This document shows, one piece after another, positions 16,182 to 25,404 of a stretch of 38,511 bases of DNA (the first letter of the stretch is position 1; the number at the start of each line of letters is the position of its first letter). Under the pieces are notes generated by a model. It saw only the letters and a program-made list of their open reading frames with translations. It had not been told where the DNA came from and searched no databases. The stretch comes from Pseudomonadota bacterium (GTDB taxonomy: Bacteria; Cyanobacteriota; Vampirovibrionia; Obscuribacterales; Obscuribacteraceae). The DNA is taken from the NCBI GenBank assembly GCA_021324135.1, contig JAJPJO010000488.1, positions 1-38,511 of the forward strand, written 5' to 3'. Both the position numbers and the translations under genes were made by a program.

Positions 16182-18851
16182 CTAGTTTCGATTTCCTTTC
16201 GTCCGGTTCTGAATCTTCGTGCTCACGGCCGCCTCAGCGGCAGACGGGAAGCGCGGCGCGGCCGGCTTTAGTGCCAGTGCGAGATCGCCGCCATTCCATG
16301 CATTCGAGATCAAGACGGGCGTTTGAATCTGAGCTCGATCGCGGAGAACCTCTTGCTCTACCTCAGATCTCATATGCTTGTATGCCTGAAACAAGGTTGT
16401 GCTCGAGCCCTGGCTGCGCAGAGCTTCAATCAAACGGCGAGTGAATACACCATTGGCATATCGCTTTGACTCCCAGGACAACTGATCCGCTTCGCTGGAG
16501 GCAATCACAAGGGCGCCGCATCCGACACTCAATTGAGGTGAATTGATTTGCCCTTGCCTCAGCAAGCCCTTTCCACCCTTGTTCTGGCTCCCTGCCCGCT
16601 CAGGCTCAAAGCCGTCCGCCTCACTGATCGATCGGAGGGCGCCGCCATGACAAACATCCATGACGACGACCACCCGGTCGCATGGTATCAAATCTTTGAT
16701 GCCGGCAGTGAACCACTGCATCGGAATGCCGGTAAGAAGCGCGTTGTTGAAGTTGGTCTCATAAGGCACTATGAAGTTAGCGCTGCCGGCGTCTTTGCGC
16801 GCCGACGTTCCATGACTCGAAATAAAGATCAGCACGAGATCGTCCTTCTTCACGGACTTCGCCAGCCACTTATCGCCTAGATTTGCAATGATATTACCCC
16901 TGGTGGCATCCTTATCAGTCAGCAGCTTGACGTGATCGGCCTTGAAATTGGCTTCCGATACGAGATAGTTTTTGAAGTCGACGGCATCCTTGGCCGCATA
17001 TTGCAGGTTGATCGATGGATCTTTGAAATTGCTGATGCCAATTACCAGGGCCCACTTGTCTGCCACCGGATTTGGTGCAGAGACCTTTGGATCGATCATG
17101 GCGATTTTGATACCATGGCCGCCACCAACCATTCTTTGGCCGCCGGGCAACGTCTCCTTTATCTTGTTAGCTCTGGCAATCATGTCCTTGGCTTCGTCGT
17201 TGCGATTCTCATCGATGAGAATACTAGCAAGAGATGACAGATCATCAGCCACATCACTGCTTTCTTTGCCGCCGGTCGATTCATCATAAGCCAGAAGTCG
17301 CCGGTAAAGTTCTTCCGAGCGCGAGCGTTGATTGGTCCTCTGGCACAAGCGCGCCAGATCGCTCATCGTTGCAATTGCATCAGGATGGCTCGAGCCGAGC
17401 GCTTCTTCTTGAACTTTCAAGGTACGCTCGAGCAGCTGAATTGCCTCGGGCAACTTCATCTGCTCCTCCGCCACTCGGGCCAGATTGTGCAGATTCCTGG
17501 CTGTGGCGGGATGATCTTCGCCAAGCGCATTGGTTCTGATGCTCAAGCCTCGCTCGAGCAGATTGCGGGCCAGATCGAGCCTGCCTTCGTTTTCATACAA
17601 CCAGGCCAGATTATTCAAGCAGGTCGCGACATCGGGATGATCCTTTCCGGAGGCTGCCTCGACGATTCTCAAGGCTCGCTTATAATACGGCTCGGCATCA
17701 TCGTATCTTCCCTGCCAGACATAGGCCATTCCTATGGCATTCAGATCGAGAGCCAGAGGTGCAGCCTCCTCACCGTAAGCTTTTTCATCAATGGCAAGCG
17801 CCTGCTTGAGAAGGATATCTCCGCGTCCGTACTGATTCGTGCAGATATAATCGTTTGCCAGCCGCCTGAGAAACTGAGCGGCACGCGGGCTGCCTTCACC
17901 AAATGAGCGCTCGATTGCCGAGCGTGATTTTTCCAGGATAGCGATCGCTTCTTTGTATGAGTTGTTCTCCTCGAACAGGCGAGCCACTTCGATTACGGCT
18001 TCCCAGGTGTCGGGATCGGATTCGCCCAGTGCCTTCTGCAACATGGCAGCCGCTCTCGACAATGAGGTCGCCGCCTCTTTATACTTGCCACGCTCAGCCT
18101 GCAGGCGCGCCAGGTCCACAAGGCTGCGCCCCGTTTCCGCTCCACCATCAGGCTCGATCCTGCCGGCAATTGCCAGAGCCTGGTTGATCATCGTTTCAGC
18201 CTCATCGTATCGGGCTTGCATCCGGTAATACGATCCGAGCGCATCAAGGGCATGCGCCATGGATAGCGATGCATTCGCATCGCCCTGGCAGAGCTTCACA
18301 GCAGACCTCAAGCACTTCTCCTGCTCGGTGAACTGCCCGATATTGCCATAGGCCTGAGCCATGTTGATGAGATTATTGACGCGATCGCCAATGCCGCTGC
18401 CGTTTTTAACCGGGGCATTGGAAAGCAGATCGTCAAGGCGAGTATAAATCTTTAGAGCCGCTTCGCTTTGCCCCTTCCTTTTCAAGCAATTTGCATAGTC
18501 GGAGAGATCGCCGGAAAGCACGGACATGCCGGACTGATCGGCACTCTTCTCATCGATCTCGACAAGCCTCTTGTAGAGCGCAACCGCCTCATCCAGCTTG
18601 CGCTCGCGATCGAGAACGGCCGCCAGCGTTCGTAAGACCTCAGGCAGGCGTTTGTCGTCATTGGAAAACGACTCAGTCTCGCTGAGCGCTGCCTTCAATT
18701 TCTTCTCCGATGCGGCATAGCTTCGATTCGCGAATGCTTTTTTGCCGTCCGACAACAAGCTATCAAGAAGGACATCCTGAGCGGCAGCCGGCACGAAACA
18801 TGAAGAAACCCAAAGGGAAATCGATAAAACGAATATGAACTTTCTGCTCAT
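16182..18851 (-). CDS. Exported TPR-repeat protein with C-terminal caspase-like (C14) domain
   Basis: This 889-residue protein (from ATG 18851) has a signal-like start (KFIFVLSISLWVSSCFVPAAA) and a long run of tetratricopeptide repeats over about residues 30-570. Motifs such as YAASEKKL and ALxIDEKAYGEE recur, with units of about 42 residues. The last ~260 residues form a caspase/metacaspase-like peptidase domain: WALVIGISNFKD, the catalytic His H680 in FISSHGTS, and the catalytic Cys C734 in MDVCHGG. Bacterial proteins of this make-up are often linked to signalling or regulated cell death, but the target is unknown. An upstream TTG/ATG pair at 18875/18872 is a less likely start. The neighbouring hydrolase gene starts about 70 bases downstream on the same strand, so co-transcription is possible. 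Confidence 0.87.
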   Translation of the reverse strand: MSRKFIFVLSISLWVSSCFVPAAAQDVLLDSLLSDGKKAFANRSYAASEKKLKAALSETESFSNDDKRLPEVLRTLAAVLDRERKLDEAVALYKRLVEIDEKSADQSGMSVLSGDLSDYANCLKRKGQSEAALKIYTRLDDLLSNAPVKNGSGIGDRVNNLINMAQAYGNIGQFTEQEKCLRSAVKLCQGDANASLSMAHALDALGSYYRMQARYDEAETMINQALAIAGRIEPDGGAETGRSLVDLARLQAERGKYKEAATSLSRAAAMLQKALGESDPDTWEAVIEVARLFEENNSYKEAIAILEKSRSAIERSFGEGSPRAAQFLRRLANDYICTNQYGRGDILLKQALAIDEKAYGEEAAPLALDLNAIGMAYVWQGRYDDAEPYYKRALRIVEAASGKDHPDVATCLNNLAWLYENEGRLDLARNLLERGLSIRTNALGEDHPATARNLHNLARVAEEQMKLPEAIQLLERTLKVQEEALGSSHPDAIATMSDLARLCQRTNQRSRSEELYRRLLAYDESTGGKESSDVADDLSSLASILIDENRNDEAKDMIARANKIKETLPGGQRMVGGGHGIKIAMIDPKVSAPNPVADKWALVIGISNFKDPSINLQYAAKDAVDFKNYLVSEANFKADHVKLLTDKDATRGNIIANLGDKWLAKSVKKDDLVLIFISSHGTSARKDAGSANFIVPYETNFNNALLTGIPMQWFTAGIKDLIPCDRVVVVMDVCHGGALRSISEADGFEPERAGSQNKGGKGLLRQGQINSPQLSVGCGALVIASSEADQLSWESKRYANGVFTRRLIEALRSQGSSTTLFQAYKHMRSEVEQEVLRDRAQIQTPVLISNAWNGGDLALALKPAAPRFPSAAEAAVSTKIQNRTKGNRN

Positions 18852-19101
18852 GAGATCCAACGATCTAATCATCAAAACCGTTTACCTGACTCGCTTTGCA
18901 AACTCTTCTTCTTTCCGTGTCTCTGATGATACAATCGCGCAAACAAATTGCAGCAATCGTTTGCAACCATTTGACGAGACGGCAAACTGAATTTAGGAAG
19001 ACTCGCACAAAAGATTCGAGCAGAACGCCGAACGAATTGCGATGTAACAGACTCCTGATGTAGACAGCCGAATCTCATTGGATTGAAGGAGCACATAATT
19101 A
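18852..19101. other. Divergent intergenic region, TPR-caspase / amide-ligase cluster
   Basis: About 250 bases separate two divergent units, so it must carry promoters in both directions. I see no clear -35/-10 consensus pair. Only the ribosome binding site AAGGAG for the esterase (19087-19092) is confidently recognised. Confidence 0.4.
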
Positions 19102-19827
19102 ATGAATAGAGAGTATCACAAGTGGCATAGCAAAACTTTGGACCGAGACATGGAATTGCTCGTGTTCGGTCACGGCGGCGCCCGAGTCATAATCTTCCCG
19201 ACATCGATGGGACGCTTTTTCGATTGGGAAAACCGCGGTATGTTCGATGTTTTATCAAGACATCTTAACAACGGCTGGCTGCAAGTTTATTGCGTTGACA
19301 GCGTCGATACTGAAAGCTGGTATAACAACCATGCCGATCCGAGAGGCAAAGCGGCGCGCCATATTCAGTACCAAAAATACATTACCGAAGAGGTGCTGCC
19401 CTTCTCCCTGGAGAAAAACAGCGATCCGTTCGTCATCGCTGCCGGAGCCAGTTTCGGCGCCTATCACGCCATTAATATCGCGCTGCGCTATCCTCATTTA
19501 TTCAACCGCGCCCTTGGCATGAGCGGTCTTTACGACATAAGCCGCTGGGTCGATGGGCAGATGGATGAGAACATCCACCAGAGCAACCCGGTTGCCATCG
19601 CCAATCATCTCCACAACGGCCACCTCGAGGCCCTCAAAAAGGTGGATATCATCTTTCCGATCGGGCGCGACGATTCCGCTTTTGCGAGCAACGAAGCGCT
19701 TTCACGCGCTCTCTGGGAGCGCGGCGTCTGGCATGCATTCAGGCCATGGGATGGCTTCGCCCATGATTGGCCCTACTGGCAGGAAATGATTCTCGAGTAC
19801 ATCGGCGGTCCCGAGAGTCGCGGCTAG
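19102..19827 (+). CDS. Esterase-like alpha/beta hydrolase, first gene of amide-ligase cluster
   Basis: This 241-residue alpha/beta hydrolase resembles the COG4947-type esterases. The nucleophile is S117 in GASFGAYH, and H221 in FAHDWPYW is the likely catalytic His; an Asp in the GRDDSAF region may be the acid. The N-terminus (EYHKWHSKTLDRDMELLVFGHGGARVIIF) has the compact fold expected for this small type, with no signal peptide. AAGGAG lies about 8 bases before the ATG. It precedes two ATP-grasp genes and a GCS2 ligase on the same strand. In such clusters the hydrolase is thought to release or trim the product, but this is inference. The 128 bases to the next gene leave room for an internal promoter. 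Confidence 0.8.
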   Translation: MNREYHKWHSKTLDRDMELLVFGHGGARVIIFPTSMGRFFDWENRGMFDVLSRHLNNGWLQVYCVDSVDTESWYNNHADPRGKAARHIQYQKYITEEVLPFSLEKNSDPFVIAAGASFGAYHAINIALRYPHLFNRALGMSGLYDISRWVDGQMDENIHQSNPVAIANHLHNGHLEALKKVDIIFPIGRDDSAFASNEALSRALWERGVWHAFRPWDGFAHDWPYWQEMILEYIGGPESRG

Positions 19828-19955
19828 AATCGCTCAAATCTAAAAATTTGATAGTTTTTGCCGTTGGGCGCGATACAGCTCGATCTTTCTAACTTAATTG
19901 ATAGTAAGATTTTCGAGGTATCTGTCTGCACAACTCAAACACGGGTCCATCAAGC

Positions 19956-20903
19956 ATGAGAGTAGGTCTTCTGGTGGGACGGGAAGCTTCATTTCCCGAG
20001 GAATTCATCAAGTACGTCAACAATTCGAATCTCGGCATTGAAGCCGAAATGGTCAAGGTCGGAGCGCTCGAAGCCGATGAGCTTTGCCAGTACAAAGTGA
20101 TCATTGACCGAATCTCGCATGAGATTCCCTTTTATCGCTGCTTTTTGAAAACAGCCGCTCTGTCGGGAACGGTTTTGATCAACAATCCATTCTGGTGGGC
20201 CGCCGACGATAAATTCTTCGGAACAGCGCTTCTCGAGCGCCTTGGCATCGCCGTTCCTAGATCGGTTTTGTTGCCTCAAAAGAGCTACAAAGAAGATGTT
20301 TGGAATGAATCGCTGCGCAACCTCAAGTATCCGCTTGATTGGCATAAAGTCGTCGAGTACACGGGTCTGCCGGCAATCATGAAGCCCTACGATGGCGGCG
20401 GCTGGAAGCAAGTGTATAAGGTCCATTCCGTCGACGAGCTTATCTATTATTACGATCAAACGGGAACCACCTGCATGATGTTGCAGGAGTTCATCAACTT
20501 CGATCGTTATGTGCGCTGCTACACGATCGGTCGCAAAAACGTCCTGGTCATGCCGTACGATCCCACCAAACCGTATCTGCAAGGTCAGTACTTCCAGGAT
20601 GACAACTACATCGACAAGAAACTGCACGATCGGATCGTCGCTGATTGCATCAAACTCAACGAAGCGCTCGGCTATGACATGAACACGGCTGAGTTCGCCA
20701 TCCGCGGTGGCATTCCCTACGCGATCGACTTTACAAACCCGGCTCCTGATGCCGATAAGCAATCGGTCGGGGAGTACAACCAGCGTTGGTTCATTGAGAA
20801 CCTGGCTGAATTGGCCGCCGGTTATTGCAGAAAGAGCGAAAAAGCTCATCGCGAAATGCGCTGGTCGGAATTTCTCAACCCCGTTCTGGTTGGGGCAAGA
20901 TAG
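19956..20903 (+). CDS. RimK-like ATP-grasp ligase
   Basis: This 315-residue enzyme of the ATP-grasp superfamily joins a carboxylate to an amine with ATP via an acyl phosphate. Visible features are an N-terminal pre-ATP-grasp region, the nucleotide-binding section AIMKPYDGGGWKQVYKV, the ATP-binding strand MMLQEFINFDRYVRC, and the metal-binding end IDFTNPAPDAD (about residues 258-268). Length and motif order are close to RimK/DdlB-like ligases. The amino acid substrate cannot be named. It begins at ATG 19956 with no strong ribosome binding site. It is second in the amide-ligase cluster. Confidence 0.82.
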   Translation: MRVGLLVGREASFPEEFIKYVNNSNLGIEAEMVKVGALEADELCQYKVIIDRISHEIPFYRCFLKTAALSGTVLINNPFWWAADDKFFGTALLERLGIAVPRSVLLPQKSYKEDVWNESLRNLKYPLDWHKVVEYTGLPAIMKPYDGGGWKQVYKVHSVDELIYYYDQTGTTCMMLQEFINFDRYVRCYTIGRKNVLVMPYDPTKPYLQGQYFQDDNYIDKKLHDRIVADCIKLNEALGYDMNTAEFAIRGGIPYAIDFTNPAPDADKQSVGEYNQRWFIENLAELAAGYCRKSEKAHREMRWSEFLNPVLVGAR

Positions 20904-20959
20904 GCTGCCTGCGTCGCACTCTCAAATTGAATGAAGTAGAAACCGGGTCTCACGCCAAC

Positions 20960-22318
20960 ATGCTCACCCTCGGCAAAGAAGCAGTCAAGACTTATCACGA
21001 GCTGATTTCATCATCGCAACAGCTTCTCGATAAGACGCGAGAAGATCTTTGCCTGCGGCTGAATGAAGTGCGCTTCATTTTCGGCGGGCGCATGTTGAGT
21101 CCCTACTTGCGGCCGCACTTCATATCGCGCCAGGCTTTCGATTACATAACTTCGGTATGCGAGGAAATCTGGGGAGCCGTTTTGAAGGTCGGTGATCTGG
21201 CAATCGAGAATCCGGAGCTGCAAGACTATCTCGGTTTGACTGATGACGAGCGGCATTTGATTGAAACGGATCCGAAATTCAAAGGCGTCTCCAGGCTGTC
21301 GAGGTTCGACTCATTCATCACCGACGATGGACTTTCTTTTGTTGAGTTGAACGCGGAGACACCGGCAGGCGTTGCCTATGCCGATGTCGCCTCCGACATT
21401 TTCATGCAACTGCCGGTCATGGAGGAATTTCAGAAGCAGTACAAGATATCGAGATTGAATGGGCTGAGGCACCTGCTCGACGTTCTCATCTCGGCTCACA
21501 AGGAATTTTCCGGCAACGGCAAGCGACCGCAAATCGCCATTGTCGATTACAAGGGATTGCCCACCCAGCGCGAATTCGAACTGGTCCAGGAATACTTCGA
21601 GAAGAACGGCTATAAGACAATCATTGCCGACCCTCGCGAGCTCGACTTCAGCAAAGGACGACTGAGCAAAGACGACTTTGAGATCGATGTCGTGTACAAA
21701 CGGCTGCTTGTCAATGAATTTCTGGAGAAGAAGGATGAGTGCAGCAATTTGCTCAAGGCCTATCAGGCCCAGTCGGTTTGCGTAGTGAACTCATTCCGCG
21801 GCAAGCTGGTCCACAAGAAACTCTTGTTCGGTCTTTTGACTGATGAGCGCTTCGATCACTTCTTCAGCGCTCGCGAGAAAGAGCTGATTGCCAAACACGT
21901 TCCCTGGACGAGAAGAGTGGAGGAGCGCTCTACTGAATACAAAGGCAAGAAAGTCGATCTGATCCGGTTCACGAAAGAGCAGCGCGATCATCTCGTTTTA
22001 AAACCAAACGACGAATATGGCGGCAAAGGCATTTTCATCGGCTGGCAATCAAGCGAAAGTGAGTGGGATGCGGCGATTGATGCGGCATTATCGGGAGACT
22101 ATCTGGTACAGGATCGCGTTCAAACGACGCGGGAAGTTTTTCCATATGTGACCGACCAGGGTACTGTTGAGTTCGTCGAGCAGCTCGTCGATCTCGATCC
22201 GATGCTTTACGATGGCAAGGTTGGTTGTGCCTTTACAAGATTGTCGTTCTCCGAGCTGGCCAATGTAACCGCCGGTGGTGGCATGGTCCCAGTTTTCATT
22301 GTCGAGGGTAAGAATTAA
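20960..22318 (+). CDS. Second ATP-grasp ligase (glutathionylspermidine synthase / circularly permuted type)
   Basis: This is a 452-residue protein from ATG 20960. A longer frame extends 45 codons upstream, overlapping the previous gene, but it does not look coding, so I choose the shorter start; a TTG at 20927 is a further possibility. The central motif SFVELNAETPAGVAYAD and the nucleotide-binding section LVLKPNDEYGGKGIFIGW are typical of the ATP-grasp fold in glutathionylspermidine-synthase or circularly permuted type-2 relatives. The final strand has YLVQDRVQ. It likely makes a second amide bond to the product of its neighbours. It ends 2 bases before the GCS2 gene. Confidence 0.75.
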   Translation: MLTLGKEAVKTYHELISSSQQLLDKTREDLCLRLNEVRFIFGGRMLSPYLRPHFISRQAFDYITSVCEEIWGAVLKVGDLAIENPELQDYLGLTDDERHLIETDPKFKGVSRLSRFDSFITDDGLSFVELNAETPAGVAYADVASDIFMQLPVMEEFQKQYKISRLNGLRHLLDVLISAHKEFSGNGKRPQIAIVDYKGLPTQREFELVQEYFEKNGYKTIIADPRELDFSKGRLSKDDFEIDVVYKRLLVNEFLEKKDECSNLLKAYQAQSVCVVNSFRGKLVHKKLLFGLLTDERFDHFFSAREKELIAKHVPWTRRVEERSTEYKGKKVDLIRFTKEQRDHLVLKPNDEYGGKGIFIGWQSSESEWDAAIDAALSGDYLVQDRVQTTREVFPYVTDQGTVEFVEQLVDLDPMLYDGKVGCAFTRLSFSELANVTAGGGMVPVFIVEGKN

Positions 22319-22320
22319 AT

Positions 22321-23457
22321 ATGGACCGTAAATTCACAATCGGAATCGAAGAAGAGTATCAGATAATCGATCCGGAAACGCGCGACCTCACCTCGCGCGC
22401 CCCCGAGATTTACGATAAAGCCCGAGCGCTTCTGAAAGATCAGGCGAAGGCTGAGATGCATCAATGTATGTTCGAAGTGGGAACACACATTTGCGAAGAC
22501 GTGAAACAGGCAAGAAAAGATCTCTTCCACCTGCGCCGGACCATCGATGAGTTGGCTCGCGAAAAAGGACTGAGAATCGTCGCTGCCTCGACTCATCCTT
22601 TCGGGCACTGGGCCGATCAGAAAATTTCGGAGCATGAGCGCTACGTCAAACTGGTCGAAGACATGCAGGTGCTTTCGCGCAGCCTGCTCATCTTCGGCAT
22701 GCACGTCCATGTGATGATGGAAGATCGCGAGATGGCCATCCATATTTCAAATGCGGCTCGCTACTTTCTGCCGCACCTTTTGACCCTCTCGACCAGCTCA
22801 CCTTTCTGGCGCGGCATCGACACGGGACTGAAATCATATCGTTGCGAGATTTTCAAAAAATATCCTCGCACCGAGCTGCCCGACCATTTTCGCTCGTACA
22901 GCGAATATCAGGACTTCATCAACCTGTTGATCAAAACGAATTGCATCGACGACGGCAAGAAGATCTGGTGGGATCTCAGGCTCCATCCGGTTTACCCAAC
23001 ATTAGAGTTCCGTATTTGCGACATACCGACTCGAGCGGAAGACACGATTGCCATCACCGCTCTCATTCAGGCGCTGGTCGCCAAACTGTACAAATTGATC
23101 AGGCAGAATCTCGGCTTCCGTCTCTACCGGCGAGCCCTGCTGCAGGAAAATAAATGGCGGGCTCTCCGCTACGGCTTAGAAGGCAAGTTGATCGACTTCG
23201 GCAAACAAGAAGAAGTGCCGGCTCGCGAATTGATCATCGAGCTGCTCGAATTCGTCGATGACGTCGTCGACGAATTGAACAGCCGCGAAGAAATCAATCA
23301 CATCCGCACCATTCTCGAGAATGGCACAAGCGCTGACAGACAAGTTAAGGTCTACAGGGAGACAAACGACTACAAACAAGTGGTCGATCATCTCATTGAA
23401 GAAACAATGGCTGACTGCCGCGTCAGTAAATCTGCACCGGCGGCGGTGCGGGCATAG
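22321..23457 (+). CDS. GCS2-family glutamate-cysteine ligase-like carboxylate-amine ligase (YbdK type)
   Basis: This 378-residue protein is a member of the GCS2 branch of glutamate-cysteine ligases (carboxylate-amine ligases). Hallmarks are the N-terminal IGIEEEYQII, the motif FGMHVHV around residue 128, and LRLHPVYPTLEFRICD (about 221-236), which contains metal or substrate residues. It would use ATP to form a gamma-amide or other amide to glutamate or a similar acid. It begins 2 bases after the preceding stop (TAA), so translation is coupled. This is the fourth gene of the cluster. GCS2 proteins make either gamma-glutamylcysteine or other small amides, and here the context favours a specialised product. 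Confidence 0.9.
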   Translation: MDRKFTIGIEEEYQIIDPETRDLTSRAPEIYDKARALLKDQAKAEMHQCMFEVGTHICEDVKQARKDLFHLRRTIDELAREKGLRIVAASTHPFGHWADQKISEHERYVKLVEDMQVLSRSLLIFGMHVHVMMEDREMAIHISNAARYFLPHLLTLSTSSPFWRGIDTGLKSYRCEIFKKYPRTELPDHFRSYSEYQDFINLLIKTNCIDDGKKIWWDLRLHPVYPTLEFRICDIPTRAEDTIAITALIQALVAKLYKLIRQNLGFRLYRRALLQENKWRALRYGLEGKLIDFGKQEEVPARELIIELLEFVDDVVDELNSREEINHIRTILENGTSADRQVKVYRETNDYKQVVDHLIEETMADCRVSKSAPAAVRA

Positions 23458-23515
23458 CCGCACTCGCCGATCTCCTGCAGGATGAGAGCAGCCTGAAGCA
23501 CTGTAACCTCAGCAA

Positions 23516-24013
23516 TCAGGCCGTTGTCGTTGGCGGTCTGCGGGGAGGAGTTTTCTCCTCGTGCATCTCGATGTGAGCCTTGGAGCCGTCGTTTTTCAGA
23601 ATCTGATTCACCTGATTGATGAAAATCTGCAGATAGCGATCATCATGGGTCGCTCCATGCACGCGCTGCAGCGACAAATCGAAGTCTTGCATGGCCTTGG
23701 GATCCTTAGCCTCAATCTCTTTTGCTACTCGTTGCGCATCCACATTGGCAGTCCAGTCCATTTTCTGCAATCTGTCCATGTACTCGGCTTGCGAAACAAC
23801 AGGATCGATAATCAAATGACCGTCCTTGATCGCGAGCTCCGTCTTGAGGTGTGCCTGGGCATCGGCCGCCTTCACCTGGGCAAAGACTTTAGCGGCATCC
23901 TTGGGATCGACGGACAGTACATCTTTTAATAGAGCATCATAGGCTCCGGGTTTATGTTGGCGAACAGCTTGTTCGTCCCTGAGTATTTGCTCAGCAGCGT
24001 GATTCATCGTCAT
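23516..24013 (-). CDS. Uncharacterised soluble protein
   Basis: This 165-residue protein starts at ATG 24013. That start has GGGAG 9 bases upstream, unlike the more upstream candidate, which would add an implausible tail. Its sequence is largely helical, charged and has no signal peptide. It contains VDPKDAAKVFAQVKAADAQAHLK, then QAEYMDRLQKMDW, and ends in a basic Pro-rich stretch (KTPPRRPPTTTA). I recognise no family. It is transcribed toward the end of the ligase cluster but on the opposite strand. Confidence 0.65.
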   Translation of the reverse strand: MTMNHAAEQILRDEQAVRQHKPGAYDALLKDVLSVDPKDAAKVFAQVKAADAQAHLKTELAIKDGHLIIDPVVSQAEYMDRLQKMDWTANVDAQRVAKEIEAKDPKAMQDFDLSLQRVHGATHDDRYLQIFINQVNQILKNDGSKAHIEMHEEKTPPRRPPTTTA

Positions 24014-24160
24014 ATGTGGGCTCTCCCTAAATCCAGTAAACCCAAACTCCCCAGCCAGTGTGTATACCGCACCGGACACGAAATTGGACAGGCAGGCGAG
24101 CGCAAATGTTTTTTCCAATATAGAATGAAATTATGGCGCGGTAAAATTTGAGAAACGAGC

Positions 24161-24688
24161 ATGCGCGTACTCGCCCTGGCAATCTTTTTTTTCTTGCTGA
24201 TCGCATCTGACTCGCCGGCCCGGACGCTTGAGGGCGGGGTCGAGATTCAGTCGAATTCGGCTCATGAAGCCGGTGAGATTAAGGAACAAACGGCGCAACT
24301 GGACAGCGGGCAAAACATCCAGCCGGCCCAGCCAACCTGGATCAAGGGCAAAGTTTTTTCAAACGACGGCATGTTCATGTACACCTTCTGGCAATGCTTT
24401 CCATTTAAAAAGGAATTCCGCTGGGAATTGCCGGCCCACCGAGCGACCACAATTCATGTTCGCCCAGATGTCCTGAAATACTGGAAAGGATTCAAACCAG
24501 AGGGGTCTTGTCCGGTCATTTGCACTCCCATCGCAGACGGAAAGTACAGGTTCTTTCACCAGCGCCCCGATGGACCTCATGGCTACCTCGAGCGCGTCGG
24601 TCTAAGCCAGAACGGCTTTCCCAGGTATCGCTACTGGTTCGACGATGATCAAGCCAACAGTAGCAGTGGGAGAATTCCCACAGACTAA
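24161..24688 (+). CDS. Small exported protein of unknown function
   Basis: This 175-residue protein has a clear signal peptide (VLALAIFFFLLIASDSPA, cleavage likely after PAR or SPA). The mature part has a pair of short Trp/Cys-containing segments (TFWQCFPFK, GSCPVICTP) and a C-terminal GYLERVGLSQNGFPRYRYWFDDD. Three cysteines suggest extracytoplasmic disulfides. No family recognised. The start ATG at 24161 has only a weak ribosome binding site. Confidence 0.68.
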   Translation: MRVLALAIFFFLLIASDSPARTLEGGVEIQSNSAHEAGEIKEQTAQLDSGQNIQPAQPTWIKGKVFSNDGMFMYTFWQCFPFKKEFRWELPAHRATTIHVRPDVLKYWKGFKPEGSCPVICTPIADGKYRFFHQRPDGPHGYLERVGLSQNGFPRYRYWFDDDQANSSSGRIPTD

Positions 24689-24869
24689 CTGCTTTTAACT
24701 AGCACTTGACAAGAACTTGGTTTATATATTGAGCATAGTGGCTCAGGAACAAGACATTGCATGGCTTCTTGGCGGAATTGAATCTGCAATTTGGAGCATA
24801 AATTCGGAAATAAGCTGGTTGTGGGGACTGGCAAGTTTTCGCCATGCAGTGCAGGGGGATGCAACCAAT

Positions 24870-25253
24870 ATGAATACCGGACAACGTCTGGGAGTATCAG
24901 TGGGATACATGGCTGACGCCAGACCTCCCGCTCAGAGGAACACAAAAGAGCTGCGTGAGGACTATGTCAACCACACGCTCGCCCGTGGCTATCGTGCCTA
25001 CATGCGGCGCGACGGAATCGAAGGCCGACGATTTCAGCTATTTATCGAGCGCGGCATTGAGCGGCGCAAGAATGCCATGGAGGAAAAGCCTCCGACTCAT
25101 CCGGCGAGGGTCAACCGATTGAGGCGTTTGGAGCGCCGTGGCATGCAATTGTCGGCGATACTGAATTTGATACCATCGCTTTTTACATCGGGATGGATGC
25201 TTCTGCCCTCCAGAAGAAGAAGCGCATTGCGACGCACCAGCGAAAGAAAGTAA
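24870..25253 (+). CDS. Candidate ORF, unknown (basic protein)
   Basis: This 127-codon frame opens at ATG 24870, with GGGGGA about 10 bases upstream. The encoded protein is rich in Arg (RRLERRGMQL..., PSRRRSALRRTSERK) and has no recognisable domain. An ORF on the opposite strand (25097-25381) overlaps its end and looks about as plausible, so this region (24689-25395) may hold only one real gene or a decayed one. I leave it as a candidate. Confidence 0.4.
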   Translation: MNTGQRLGVSVGYMADARPPAQRNTKELREDYVNHTLARGYRAYMRRDGIEGRRFQLFIERGIERRKNAMEEKPPTHPARVNRLRRLERRGMQLSAILNLIPSLFTSGWMLLPSRRRSALRRTSERK

Positions 25254-25404
25254 GTAGGATTGCCGTCGCTGGAGCCGACTAAGATTAAATCTCGGGCAAG
25301 CCTAATGACAACCTGACGATTTTGCGTCATTATATTGGCCTGCTGCTTGCCTAACTCGCTCACAAATAAGGTCTTCTGCATGGAAGGCTTGGAGCGTGTT
25401 TACT

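Noticed and set aside
25097..25381. 94-codon frame on the minus strand
   Set aside because: It overlaps the plus-strand candidate at 24870-25253, has no ribosome binding site, and no recognisable domain. Kept only as an alternative in that entry.
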